Assembly (NCBI RefSeq): GCF_964059965.1
Contig: NZ_OZ060923.1
Span: 992,001-1,056,000 of the forward strand
Length of the DNA: 64,000 bases
Source: Fukatsuia anoeciicola
Lineage (GTDB): Bacteria; Pseudomonadota; Gammaproteobacteria; Enterobacterales; Enterobacteriaceae
Direction of reading: 5' to 3'
Shown here: one piece after another, positions 40,084 to 51,242 of the stretch
Layout: every line of letters begins with the position of its first letter
Numbering within the stretch: position 1 is the stretch's first letter
Made by a program: the position numbers and the translations under genes
Notes under the pieces: generated by a model
Databases searched by the model: none
Told to the model about the DNA's origin: nothing
The model's input: only the letters and a program-made list of their open reading frames with translations

Positions 40084-40992
40084 TCAAGTATACATAGAAA
40101 CAAGATATTTAGAGAGAGTGCGTCGCATTGATGAGATATTAGATCCTTTTGCAATAAAACCATGTAACCACTCTGGAGCAATATTTAATACCTCACGAGC
40201 CAATGACTCGGTATCGAACTCAGCAAAAACACAAGAACCAGTTCCTGTAAGACGTGATGGTGCATATTTTGACAGCCATGAAATAATCCGTTTAACTTCA
40301 TAAAATCGTTCTCTTATAATTGGTTCAAAGTCATTTGTAAAAGGAGTTGCTAAAAGTGTTGCTAAAGAGCGAGTTAGCGTATTTTTTACCAGCTTACTAT
40401 CGGAAAAAATTAGAGATGTTATAATATTAATACCTGGATGAGCAATTAAATACCATTTTTCAATAGGTATCACTGATTGTAATTTTTCACCAATCCCTTC
40501 AGCAAACGCAGACTGTCCGTAAATAAATACTGGAATATCGGCACCTAAAGTTAATCCTAAGATGGCCAATTCCTTATCAGTAAAATTACATTGCCATAGA
40601 TGATTTAAAGCAACTAAAACAGTAGCAGCATTTGACGAACCACCCCCTAATCCTCCTCCTATTGGTAGATATTTTATAACACTAATATCAGCACCATAAT
40701 TTTTATTATTAGATGACTTTTTTTGTAATTGAGTTCTTTTTAACTGATCTTGTTTTAATATCTGTTTTTGTAATAAGCGTGCTGCTCGTGTGATTAGATT
40801 ATGCTCTTGATCAATCCCTGCTAAGGGAGTTAATAGACGAATTTGCTGATCACAACGAGGTGTGATAATTAATTCGTCACCGTAATCAAGAAATTGAAAC
40901 AAGGTTTGTAACTGATGATAACCATTAGCATATTGACCAGTAACATAAAGAAATAAATTAATCTTTGCTGGAGCAGGCCATATCTGTATCAT
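40084..40992 (-). CDS. ispE: 4-diphosphocytidyl-2-C-methyl-D-erythritol kinase
   Basis: GHMP-family kinase of the methylerythritol phosphate route to isoprenoids. The product is 302 residues (E. coli 283). The start MIQIWPAPAKINLFLYVTGQ, the ATP loop PIGGGLGGGSSNAA near residue 115, and the C-terminal LTGTGSCVFAEF are present. The extra length is a Lys/Asn/Gln-rich insertion around residues 80-105. ATG 40992 overlaps the lolB stop (ATGA), the same coupled arrangement as in E. coli; an in-frame TTG at 41004 is less likely. Confidence 0.96.
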   Translation of the reverse strand: MIQIWPAPAKINLFLYVTGQYANGYHQLQTLFQFLDYGDELIITPRCDQQIRLLTPLAGIDQEHNLITRAARLLQKQILKQDQLKRTQLQKKSSNNKNYGADISVIKYLPIGGGLGGGSSNAATVLVALNHLWQCNFTDKELAILGLTLGADIPVFIYGQSAFAEGIGEKLQSVIPIEKWYLIAHPGINIITSLIFSDSKLVKNTLTRSLATLLATPFTNDFEPIIRERFYEVKRIISWLSKYAPSRLTGTGSCVFAEFDTESLAREVLNIAPEWLHGFIAKGSNISSMRRTLSKYLVSMYT

Positions 40993-41633
40993 TTTAGCGT
41001 CCAATTATCTATTTTTAATTTAATATATTTTTCTTTTTTTCCTAATTCAACTTGTTTTAATTCAATACGACTAGGTAAATGTATAGTAGGATCTGTATTA
41101 TAGTTCTGGTAACTCACAAACCATGTAAAAGTATTTTGCTGGTAATTAACTTGTTTTAAATAATATTTATTATCTAAAGTAAAATCATGGCTATCACCAG
41201 GCAAACCTATAATCCATTGACGCAGATTATCCATTGGAAGCGATATTCCAGTAAATTTTTGTATCATCTCTTGCGGATTTTTACTGGAATAATGTTTCCC
41301 TTGGTTATCGATTAATAAAGTAACTGTAGGCTTTACAAATACTTCAAATTTAGTTATACCTAAAGAACTAGTAAATACTAAACGGTAGCATTCTTTTGAA
41401 TATTGTTGCCAGAAAAAACGGGCATAAATCTTTTGTTGATCAAAAAAATAAGCCAAAGCACCACTTATTTGGAATTGTTTAAGTTGCTGTAATTGCTGTT
41501 TATGTTGATACCATTGAAATAAATTTGGATCTATTGCTATAGAAACTGGTTGTAATATGTTACAAGCCGTTAATATAAAACTAATCAAGAGTAGTACGTA
41601 ATACTTATGCATGAAATTTTTCATAAAATCCAT
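40989..41633 (-). CDS. lolB: Outer-membrane lipoprotein receptor LolB
   Basis: Accepts lipoproteins from LolA and inserts them in the outer membrane. The product is 214 residues (E. coli 207). The N-terminus is a lipoprotein signal peptide, with lipobox LTAC and the lipidated Cys at residue 24. The body keeps KIYARFFWQQ, LRQWIIGLPGD and the C-terminal IKLKIDNW. Retention implies a working outer membrane with Lol-sorted lipoproteins. The divergent neighbour was hemA, now a relic. Confidence 0.94.
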   Translation of the reverse strand: MDFMKNFMHKYYVLLLISFILTACNILQPVSIAIDPNLFQWYQHKQQLQQLKQFQISGALAYFFDQQKIYARFFWQQYSKECYRLVFTSSLGITKFEVFVKPTVTLLIDNQGKHYSSKNPQEMIQKFTGISLPMDNLRQWIIGLPGDSHDFTLDNKYYLKQVNYQQNTFTWFVSYQNYNTDPTIHLPSRIELKQVELGKKEKYIKLKIDNWTLK

Positions 41634-41671
41634 GTTTATATATAAAATTAATATAACTAGAAAAATAAAAT

Positions 41672-42960
41672 TAATAAGATATATACTATATCTTCAAGTA
41701 TAGCTTCTATTAGTATGTTTTATTAGGCATAATGTTAATAAATCTTATAAGAATTAGTATTAAATTATTATAATACTATTTATATTGGTTACTAATTATA
41801 AGATTAGTCTGATATTATCATATGAATAGGTAAATTTTTACTTAAATTTCTTAATTATTATACTAAATAATTTACTTAAATATCCTTAGTGCATAGTATT
41901 GTCTCCTACTTATAACCGTGTTAAATTATATCTTAAAGTAAAGTGCTAAATAGCCTATATTAATAGTTAATTATTTAATGCATGTGCTAATAGTTAAATT
42001 TAATAATACTAAAAACTACAAATATTAGATAGGATTAAAAAAGTTTACTACCTTTTGGTATATTCAATTTTATATAATAAATTAAAGCTTTTGTTTTAGA
42101 ATACTTTAATAAATAAATAAGTACGTATAAATTAATATTAGCGCTAGCATAATTCTATAGTCTTTACTACCTATGCAAGAGATTAAACAAATTTTTAAGT
42201 TATGCCTGGACTAAATATTCCTCTAATTATAGTAGGCAAAATACTTAAACTAATTACTATTATTTAGGTAAATATAAAATTAAATAAATAGTAATCTCTA
42301 ATTATGCGCAGAAAAAGTTAATATCTTTAATTAATAAAGTAAATGTAAAAAATCATTTCTTAAATTAAATATATTATTAGTTAATATAAATATTATTGAT
42401 TTTATCGTTAATTAATTTCCTGTTTTTAATTAAATTTTATTTTAATATGTATTAAAAATCTATTATGATAATTAACTAATATTATTTTTTAAACTTTCTA
42501 TGCTGCATAATATTAAATCTAAAATTACTAAATTAGTTAATCCTATCTATATATTGTATAACTTATAAGTTATTATTTAACATGATTTACCTCAGCATAA
42601 AATAGTAGATATTTAAATTAAATTAATAGTTAATAGAAAAATATTATTTTTATAATACAACTATAATCGTAAGTCGTTATAGAAAAATTATAAATATTAC
42701 GCTCAATCATATTAACCATAATTAATATGATATCTAGAATCTTTGTTAATCATTGAATACAGTAAAATATGAAATTAGCTATTATATAATTAACACATAA
42801 GCTAATAATCATCTATCTATATACTGATTAATTAGTTTAGTGAGCTACTAATAAGTACAATATATTTTCAATTATTATGCAAATTATTAATTAGATTAAT
42901 AGTTTAAATAAAAAATTTTTAATATTTATTCAAAATTAACTCTTTTAATTTTTTAATTAA
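41672..42960 (+). pseudogene. hemA: Relic of hemA (glutamyl-tRNA reductase)
   Basis: In E. coli hemA (1257 nt) lies between lolB and prfA in this orientation, and the 1.34-kb gap matches. From about 42018 the frame reads Q-I-L-D-R-I-K-K-V-Y, matching QILGQVKKAF. At about 42220-42255 P-L-I-I-V-G-K-I-L-K-L-I matches the Rossmann segment TVLLVGAGETIELV with two codons missing. Near the 3' end I-I-M-Q-I-I-N-stop fits AIMQDLAW with Trp turned into TAG. Spacing from both ends agrees with the HemA residue numbers. Loss removes the C5 entry to heme. Ends are set from gap size. Confidence 0.75.
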
Positions 42961-42977
42961 GGTCAAAAAATTCATCA

Positions 42978-44054
42978 ATGAAATCTTCTATTATTACCAA
43001 ATTACAAGCGTTACAAGAACGTTATGAGGAGTTAGAAGTATATCTTAGTGATGCACAGCTGGTTACTAATCAGGATCGTTTTCGTACTTTATCTCGTGAA
43101 TATGCACAATTAGGTGATATAATTTGCTGTTTTAAAAAATGGTGCTACATGCAAAATAATATTAAAACAACTAAAACGATATTAGAAGACCCTGAAATGC
43201 ATGAAATGGCGCAAGATGAGCTAAAAGTTGCTAATATACAAAATGAAGAATTAACACAACGATTAAAATTACTGTTATTACCACAAGATCCCGATGATGA
43301 ACGTGACTGTTTTCTAGAAATACGCGCCGGAACTGGCGGCAACGAAGCAGCTATTTTTACCGGAGATATATTTCGTATGTATAGCCGATATGCAGAAATA
43401 CGCCGTTGGAAAATTGAAATTATAAACCTAAGTGAAGGAGAACATGGTGGTTATAAAGAAGTAATTGCTAAGATCTCTGGAGAGGGTATTTATGGTAAAT
43501 TAAAGTTTGAATCTGGTGGGCATCGAGTACAGCGTGTACCAAAAACAGAATCACAAGGACGTATTCATACGTCAACTTGCACCGTAGCGGTAATGCCAGT
43601 TATCCCCGAAGCTGAGTTGCCTAAAATTAATGCTAATGATTTACGTATTGATACTTTTCGTTCTTCTGGTGCTGGTGGGCAACACGTTAATACTACTGAC
43701 TCTGCTATTCGTATTATACATTTGCCAAGTGGTATTATTGTAGAGTGTCAAGATGAACGTTCACAACATAAAAATAAAGCTAAAGCCATGTCAGTTTTAG
43801 CTGCGCGTATCCGAGCAGCAGAAATACAAAAAAGACAACAGGCTAAAACTTTTAAACGACGTAATTTACTAGGTTCAGGAGATCGTTCAGACCGTAATCG
43901 CACTTATAATTTTCCACAAGGACGAATAACTGATCATCGTATTAACTTAACACTATATCGTTTAGATGAAATAATGGAAGGTAAATTAGAGATATTAATT
44001 GAGCCAATTATACAAGAATATCAAGCTGATCAACTTTCAGCTTTATCTGGATAA
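42978..44054 (+). CDS. prfA: Peptide chain release factor 1
   Basis: Terminates translation at UAA and UAG. The product is 358 residues (E. coli 360). The GGQ motif is at residues 233-235 in SSGAGGQHVNTTDS. The codon-recognition tripeptide, PAT in E. coli, reads PKT in RVPKTESQGRIHTS, still of the P-x-T type. ATG 42978 has AAGG about 12 bases upstream. hemA upstream is dead and prmC, the methylase for the GGQ glutamine that follows in E. coli, is not downstream here; a repeat R1 copy begins 14 bases after the stop. Confidence 0.97.
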   Translation: MKSSIITKLQALQERYEELEVYLSDAQLVTNQDRFRTLSREYAQLGDIICCFKKWCYMQNNIKTTKTILEDPEMHEMAQDELKVANIQNEELTQRLKLLLLPQDPDDERDCFLEIRAGTGGNEAAIFTGDIFRMYSRYAEIRRWKIEIINLSEGEHGGYKEVIAKISGEGIYGKLKFESGGHRVQRVPKTESQGRIHTSTCTVAVMPVIPEAELPKINANDLRIDTFRSSGAGGQHVNTTDSAIRIIHLPSGIIVECQDERSQHKNKAKAMSVLAARIRAAEIQKRQQAKTFKRRNLLGSGDRSDRNRTYNFPQGRITDHRINLTLYRLDEIMEGKLEILIEPIIQEYQADQLSALSG

Positions 44055-44067
44055 TAATAAACTTTTT

Positions 44068-44868
44068 GGTAACTAATGCACTTACTCTTATTTTTACATG
44101 AGTATTACTAATAACATCTTAAACAAGAAGATCTCTGTACAATATAAAGCAATAAATAAAGATGCTAAAAGAAAAAAATTCGTTGTTTAATTAGCACTGG
44201 ATACAGTTTAACTTAAAAATAATAAAAATATCAATATTAGATAAATATAAATAAACAATAATAATTAAAAATTGTATTATATTTAGATAATTATTTATTA
44301 ATATTTCTCAAATAACTAGATATTATCTAATTATTTTTTTGTAAGCTAAAACTATAGGATAAGTAATAATTACATATTAAAAAGTAATATATAGTATTAG
44401 TGTATGCTTATTAACACTACTAAATACTGTTTAAACTAACAAAATATAAAAGTTTTATTAAGAAAAAAGACATATCTTAAAAACTAAGTAATCGTTAATA
44501 AAAAGTAAAGCAATTACCTATATAATTTTTATTAATAAAAGACATTATGATTTTAGATTATTCAAGAGTTTTATGTATAAATATATCTTACATTTAAAAT
44601 AATAATAGATATAGATTACTTAGGACTAGTAAAATTTACTTAAACATAATATTACTTAAAAAATAAAGAAAAAAATTTTTCAAAATTAAAAGATAACTTA
44701 ATAATTATAAATTATCAAGCTAGTATACATTAAATAAAATGCTATTAGCATAATTAAATAATCTAAAGTTATATTAGATTATTACTAAATAGATAATAAT
44801 AGTTTAAATTAAGATATAATCTGATTATAGTATGAAAAATTAGATAATAAGAATTTTAGAGGAAGTTT
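44068..44868 (+). mobile_element. Dispersed repeat R1, full-length copy B (probable dead insertion sequence)
   Basis: About 800 bases matching the copy at 50299-51098 along its whole length (roughly 80% by eye), for example ATATAAAGCAATAAATAAAG, AAAACTAAGTAATCGTTAAT and AATTAAATAATCTAAA. The outer ends look like imperfect inverted repeats: left ends resemble CCAATACTCTTATT, and the reversed right end is CCAAAAACTCTTATT in copy C. Size, end structure and scattered copies suggest an insertion sequence; no transposase frame remains and the family is unknown. Confidence 0.65.
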
Positions 44869-45651
44869 AATAATTATTAAGCTATAACAATCTGATTTGT
44901 ATTGTTATCTATAATGCTAAAAACTTTATTTATTATATTTTAATTCATCAATTTATGTGTATATCGATTATTAATAAAATAAGTTTATATTTACTACTAA
45001 TTACTTTTATTTGCTATAAAATAGCGATAACTAGTCTAACTAGATAAAATATAAAATAAATAGTATGCACTTAACTATCTAGCAAGATAAGTATTTACTA
45101 CCTTGCTAACTAGGTAAATAAATGTATTTTACAGGGTTTGTTTATTAGAGTAATTTAGAAATATATGTAAAATCTAACGTGAAATGATGGGTGTATTTGG
45201 TAGTAATAATTATATCTATTATATTTTACTTAGAGCATAATTAACCATGTTATCTAGAAAATATAACTTACTATAATAGTAATTTGTTACTATAGATATA
45301 CTGTATCTTCTAATTTTATAAATATTCTACCAATTCTATTGGTCTCAAAATAGAATATTAATATAACTTAGCAAAAGAATAATATTTTTCTAATATTTAT
45401 TAGATCTTAGAGCACTATAAAAGTAATTATTTTAAATATTATAACGTTAAGTATTTAACTATTATTAAAAATATTTACTGTATTTTTGTGTTTAACTTTG
45501 ATTATCTTTTGTATTTATGAGGAACTACATCTACTAAGACTAATTTACTAACTTATTTATATTTAGAGCTAGTATAAAAATATAATTTTAAAATAAATAC
45601 TAAATAGATTTTTAGAGTAAAAAGATATTAGTCAATATTTATTTATTATAG
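44869..45651. other. Intergenic stretch before tRNA-Phe
   Basis: About 780 AT-rich bases. The only structure noticed is a nested palindrome at 45321-45359: an outer AATATTCTA/TAGAATATT pair enclosing ACCAAT-TCT-ATTGGT. No gene or RNA was recognised. Confidence 0.5.
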
Positions 45652-45727
<76 letters not shown>

Positions 45728-45737
45728 AACAAAATAC

Positions 45738-45766
45738 ATTAAACCTTATTGATGTTTTAGCGTCAA
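45738..45766 (-). promoter_or_regulatory. Promoter of tRNA-Phe
   Basis: On the minus strand TTGACG is followed after 17 bases by TTTAAT, with the expected start only a few bases before the tRNA 5' end. Confidence 0.6.
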
Positions 45767-45910
45767 TAAGTTTTTTATCAAAAAGTCAGCTAATTTTTAT
45801 AAGTAGCTTATATAATATATTAACTGGTTATAATAAGTTGCTCAATAAATGAGTTGCTCATTGTAAATATAGATTAAAACTTAAGAACAATTATGTATTA
45901 GATTTCTTTA

Positions 45911-46068
45911 GTAACCAATACTCTTATTTTTATTCTGACATGAATATTGCTAATAATATCCTGAACAAAAAATTTCTATGCAATATAAAACAATAAATAA
46001 AGATATTAAAAAATTTGTTGCTTAATTAATACTAAATTTAATTTATATTAAAAATAATAAAAATAACT
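45911..46068 (+). mobile_element. Dispersed repeat R1, 5' fragment (copy D)
   Basis: The first ~160 bases of R1: CCAATACTCTTATTTTTATT, then AATATAAAACAATAAATAAAG, as in the full copies at 44068 and 50299. The remainder is absent. From 46069 to rpiA (46394) only an imperfect 14-bp hairpin at 46127-46157 was seen. Confidence 0.6.
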
Positions 46069-46394
46069 TTATTTATCTATATAAATTTTTTAACTAAAAA
46101 ATCTACTATTTATATAGTAAAATATTAACTAAAACTAATTATTAATTAGTCTTAGTTCTATAAAATTTAATTAGATTGTCTATATATTTCCATTTATTAA
46201 ATTGAATATTAATTTATCCTATTTTAAGATCTAATTACTTTAGATAACATAAAAAATTAAGTGTGAAAATCATATCAATACATCTATGTTGTTAATAATA
46301 GTTAGATACTTATTCTAGATATAACAATAATTATTAAAACAGTCTTTAGTAAAGTTTAATTGACTTTAATTAATCTTTAAAAAAATTTTTAATT

Positions 46395-47051
46395 TTATTC
46401 TATAACCATAACACCATTAGTTGTTGCTACCAATACAAGATCTGCACCACGATTGGCAAACAATCCTACACTTACTACCCCAGCAATACAGTTAATAGTA
46501 TTTTCTAAAGCAATAGCATCTACGATTTGCAAATAATGTACATCTAAGATTTCATTACCATTATCAGTAATTACATTCTGACGATACTCTGGCAACCCAC
46601 CAAGTCTAACTAGCTCACGAGCTACAGCAGATCGTGCCATCGGGATTACCTCAACAGGAAATGGAAATTTACCTAAAATACTTACTTGTTTTGATTCATC
46701 TATAATACAAATAAATTTATTAGCAATAGCAGCAATAATTTTTTCACGAGTTAATGCCGCCCCCCCTCCTTTGATCATTTGTTTTTGCTTGTTAATTTCA
46801 TCAGCACTATCTACATAAACATCTAACATATCTACAGTATTACAATCAAAGACAGGGATACCGAGATTTTTAAGTTTTGCTGTCGATATATCTGAACTAG
46901 AAACAGCACCTTTAATATGATATTTAATTGTTCCTAAGGCATCTATAAAATGTGCAACCGTAGAGCCCGTACCTACGCCAATAATCGAGTTAAATTTAAC
47001 ATATTTCAATGCTGCCCAACCAACTGCTTTTTTAAGCTTATCCTGAGTCAT
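46395..47051 (-). CDS. rpiA: Ribose-5-phosphate isomerase A
   Basis: Interconverts ribulose and ribose 5-phosphate in the pentose phosphate pathway and feeds Prs. The product is 218 residues (E. coli 219). GVGTGSTVAHFIDAL near residue 26, the MIKGGGAALTREK loop and the ANRGADLVLV tail are conserved. The usual VDGADE active-site segment reads VDSADE. ATG 47051 begins the family start MTQDKLKKAVGWAAL; an ATG 21 bases upstream has no homologue support. The E. coli neighbours serA and argP are absent. Confidence 0.96.
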   Translation of the reverse strand: MTQDKLKKAVGWAALKYVKFNSIIGVGTGSTVAHFIDALGTIKYHIKGAVSSSDISTAKLKNLGIPVFDCNTVDMLDVYVDSADEINKQKQMIKGGGAALTREKIIAAIANKFICIIDESKQVSILGKFPFPVEVIPMARSAVARELVRLGGLPEYRQNVITDNGNEILDVHYLQIVDAIALENTINCIAGVVSVGLFANRGADLVLVATTNGVMVIE

Positions 47052-48377
47052 AATTAATTTATTGCCTATCATTAATCTAATAATAATTAATTGAATTATA
47101 ATGTAAAAATATTACTACAGTGTACAGCTAATTATAAAGATTAAGAATACTATATAATATAAAGTACACTAGTTATGGGCATCTAAAATTAATTGCATTA
47201 ATAATATTCTATATTATAATTCTACTAATATAATACTTAGTTGTATTAGTATAAATTTATTAAGATAAAACAAAAACTAATAATTACCTGCTTACAATAT
47301 AGTACGCTATACTTGATTAAATACTACTATTTAAAATTAATAGACTTAAATAACTTATCTAATAGTATGAGTAATATTGTTACTATATGCATGATTATTA
47401 AGTTAACATAAATATATAAATAATACAGCTAATTAGTATAGTTAGTTTAGGAAGCTAAATATCTTAGTAGATTAATAATCTTATTGTTTTAATAATTATT
47501 TTTAGTATACTATTAATAATATCAGTAATTAGATCTAATACAGTTTTATTACTCTAACTAGTCAATAAAAAATCATCTTATTCTATAAAATAAGATGATT
47601 AGTCAATAGACTAAATAAGTACTTAACTAAGTTTAAACTTTTAATAAAATTTGAACTAAGTTAAGACTAATTATTTAGTTTGCATTATTAATAAATTTAT
47701 ATTATATATATTAATGTTATAAATTATAGTTATTTTAGTATTAGCATTAATTAATTATATTAACTCTAGAATAATAAATCATCATTATATGCTATACTAT
47801 AGTATTAGATATATCGCGTAATTTTAAATGCTAATAATGCCATAGCTAGTTTTTTACTTATTAAATTTAAATTTTTAGTAAGTAATAAAAAATCTAAAAT
47901 ACTATTTATTTATTATTAATAAATCCTAAATTTTACTACAAAAAATATAAATTAAAACATAAAGAGAAATAGATTTTAAGATATTAAATATAGATATAAT
48001 TAATAGCAGATTGTTAAAGTAACACAGTTTTTATTGTGATAATTATTAATTATTATCTTAAGTATATAATTTATTTATGGTAATAGATAAAAAAGAAAGA
48101 GCGCTATTACTATTAGATAACTTAATTTTTATCAGATAAATTAATTTTAAACTATATTGTTATAGATAACACATAAAAGTAATTATGCTATATTGATAAT
48201 TTATTCAGTAGTAGTTTTTAAGATAAATACTAATACTTATACTATATCTCGATATATTATTATTATTAAAAATTATTTATTAAATTAGTATATAATTAAT
48301 ATTAAGAATTTAAAATATAAATTATTTATCATATAAATTCTTACATTCAGGGTAAAATATATTACACAAAATAACAT
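47052..48377. other. Eroded region upstream of rpiA
   Basis: About 1.3 kb without a gene. It contains one strong hairpin (47571-47600, separate entry). Otherwise it is AT-rich with dense stops on both strands; nothing was recognised. Confidence 0.5.
47571..47600 (-). terminator. Orphan Rho-independent terminator-like hairpin
   Basis: A perfect 12-bp stem (AATCATCTTATT / AATAAGATGATT) with a 6-nt loop. Read on the minus strand it is followed by TTTT. No intact minus-strand gene lies upstream for several kilobases, so it may be the last trace of a lost gene. Confidence 0.5.
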
Positions 48378-48454
48378 CAGCATATAGCACAGTATAGTAG
48401 CGCACCGTTATAGTGTGGCCGGTGGTCAGAAGTTTAAATCTTCTTATGCTAATT
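48378..48454 (+). pseudogene. proL: Decayed tRNA-Pro (GGG), proL-like
   Basis: The sequence aligns with E. coli proL along its length: TAGCGCACCGT is identical and the D- and T-arm patterns are kept. Acceptor and T stems still pair through compensatory A-T changes. However, the anticodon loop has grown to about 8 nt, GGG is lost, one D-stem pair is broken, G18 is gone and the 3' end is ATT rather than CCA. It is most likely non-functional, with tRNA-Pro(TGG) sufficient. Confidence 0.6.
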
Positions 48455-50298
48455 AAATTTAATAATTAAACTAGCTATTTAATAGCTAGTATTTTTTAAA
48501 AAATTTGTATATAGTAAAATAATAAAAATTTTGGATAAAAAATATCTTAGAGCATAAAATAAGCAATTTAGCTATTATCTGCAGATATACTCATCTAGTT
48601 AAATTTTTTACTGTTATCATACTTAATTTTTTATAGGTAATATACTTTTAAGAAAAAAGAAATTTCAACTTAGATAGATATAGCATTTAAATTAATCCTT
48701 ATTTTACTCATAACTATTTTGAGTTTTTCTTTCTTATGATTATGAATACATATAATTTAAGCAGATATAAAATCTAAATAAACTTTTAATTAAAATATAT
48801 TTTTTTATATTACCCATAACATTTTATTAAGAGATCTTTTAAAATATTAAAAATTTACTCTAATAAAAATTTTTTAGACTAAAATATGAAATAAATAAAA
48901 TTTAAATTTAGAGTATATAGTTAATTTATGATATAATAGATATTATTAGATTAGATCGTTTATATTATTTTTTATTTATTAAATTAAAACTAACTTCCTA
49001 GAAGAGAAAAATAAAAAATTTAAAATATATGTAGAAATTAGTTAACTTAGTTTAATATGTTACTTTTAACATAAATAGACTTAAATTCTAATATTTTATA
49101 GAAAATAATAATGTAATATTAATTCTTTATTTTTCTTACGTTTTATTAAGGTTTTATTTAAATAAAACTATAAGTCTTATAGCATAAGACTTATTTTATA
49201 TTAATACTTAGATTATTTTGTATTAATAAAATATATTACGTTATAGTTCGTATATCTTTGTTATACATGGTAAAAGTTAATAATTATTTATTATTAGCAT
49301 AATAAAATTTTATAAGTCTCTAATAAATAAAAAAAATTATACCTTATATAATCTGATAAATTAGTTATTTGTTTATGATAACAGTTAAAGTATAAGAAAT
49401 ATAAAAGTTTTAATAATATTAAAAAACTTTTATATAAATTTAATATAATATTTGAATAATTATTAATATAAGATAGAATTATATTCTATAAAAAATTAAC
49501 TTTCACAATAATATTTTATTATATAGTCTACATAAAAATTTAAAATTTTATCTATATTAATTTAATTATATATTATATTAAAATAAAATAAAATAATTTA
49601 TTTATTAATTAATATATATTATACTAGTAAAATCTAAACTAAAATAATAACTATCTTACTTATATAGATAAATTTCTTATACTTTTTATTAATTTAGTTA
49701 ATATAGTTATACTAATATAACTTATTATTTTCCCTAATATCAAATATTAAAATCATATGAGTAATAAAAAATTTACTTAATTAATTAATATAGTTTTTAG
49801 TTTATTATAAATAATATAAAGTGTTTTAAGTAATTTGTTATAAAGTGCAAATTACATAAATCACAACTAGGATATAATTAAATAAATTATTTAACTATAA
49901 GTTAAGTATTAATTTTTAATATTATTTTCTTATTAAAATATATCAATAATATATTATATATCATAAATTTACTGGAATAATATTCATCTATAAAAGTATT
50001 ATTTTTATAATATTTAATAATATACCACTATTTAAATATTATAATATAATTAACTTAATCTAACGTATTTAAATAATAGGTAATAATAATAACTGTTTTA
50101 TTTTTAGGATATTATTTAAATAGCTTTAATAAAAGTTTTAACAATAAAATCTAGTGTAAAAATATTTTATATGAAATTATCATAGGGATATTTTAAAAAT
50201 AGTGTAATAATATTAATATTTTACTTTAAATACTAAATAACTTAGTTATTTTATACTTAGATAAAGTTTAGCAATTCAAGATAAATGTTAGACTTCTT
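48455..50298. other. Long eroded region, no gene recognised
   Basis: About 1.8 kb, very AT-rich. It contains a perfect 11-bp hairpin at 49170-49194 (ATAAGTCTTAT/ATAAGACTTAT, 3-nt loop, then TTTATA) and an 18-base perfect palindrome just before it at 49151-49168. These may mark an old transcript end. No relic of a known gene could be read. Confidence 0.5.
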
Positions 50299-51098
50299 CG
50301 ATAAATAATACTCTTACTCTTACTTTTGCATAAGCGTTACTAACAATCCCCTAAATAAGAAAATTTTCATGTAATATAAAGCAATAAATAAAGATACTAC
50401 AATAAAAAATTTATCGCTTAATTAGTATTAAATATAATTTAGCTTAAAAAGTAATAAGATATTTAATACAGTAGATAAGTATAAATAAATAATAGTAGTT
50501 AAAAACTCATATGTAGGTAATTATTTATTAATAATTCTTAAGTATCTATGAGAGCATCATAGTTATTTTTTTATTATTTAAAATTATAAGATAAGTAATA
50601 ATTATGCATTAAAAAGTAATATACAGCATTAGCGTACACTTATTAATGTCACTAAATACTGTTTAAACCGACAAAAAACATAAAGAGTTTTATTAAAAAT
50701 AAAAGATATAGTTTAAAAACTAAGTAATCGTTAATAAAAGTAAAGCAGTTACCCATATAACTTTTATTAATAAAAGACATTATAATTTTAGGTTACTTAA
50801 TAGTTTTATATATAAATATATCTTATAATTAAAATAATGATAGATATAGATTACTTGTGACTAATAAAATTTATTTAAACTTAATATCACTTAAAAAATA
50901 AAAAAAATTCTTTAGTACTAAAAGATAACCTAATTATAAGTTATTAAGCTAGCATGTATTAAATAAAATGCCATTAGTATAATTAAATAATCTAAACTAT
51001 ATTATATTATTATTAAAATAGGTAATAATAATTTAAATTAAAATATAATCTAATTATAGTCATTTATGGTATGAAAATTAGATAATAAGAGTTTTTGG
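50299..51098 (+). mobile_element. Dispersed repeat R1, full-length copy C (probable dead insertion sequence)
   Basis: About 800 bases collinear with copy B at 44068-44868. The left end reads AATACTCTTACTCTTA and the right end ATAATAAGAGTTTTTGG; reversed, the right end (CCAAAAACTCTTATT) resembles the left end of copy D (CCAATACTCTTATT). That fits terminal inverted repeats. No coding frame remains. Confidence 0.65.
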
Positions 51099-51242
51099 AA
51101 AGATTTATTTATAAAATTGGATATATTTATTAATATATTTTTAATAAATAAATTAAAATAATTTAATTTATTTATTAAGAAAATAATATAATTTAATTAA
51201 TTAATTAAATATTAGATAATAAATTTTATCGTTTATAATAAT

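Noticed and set aside
40074..40181. Longer prs start at 40181
   Set aside because: It would extend into ispE; the ATG at 40073 with GAGG matches the family start.
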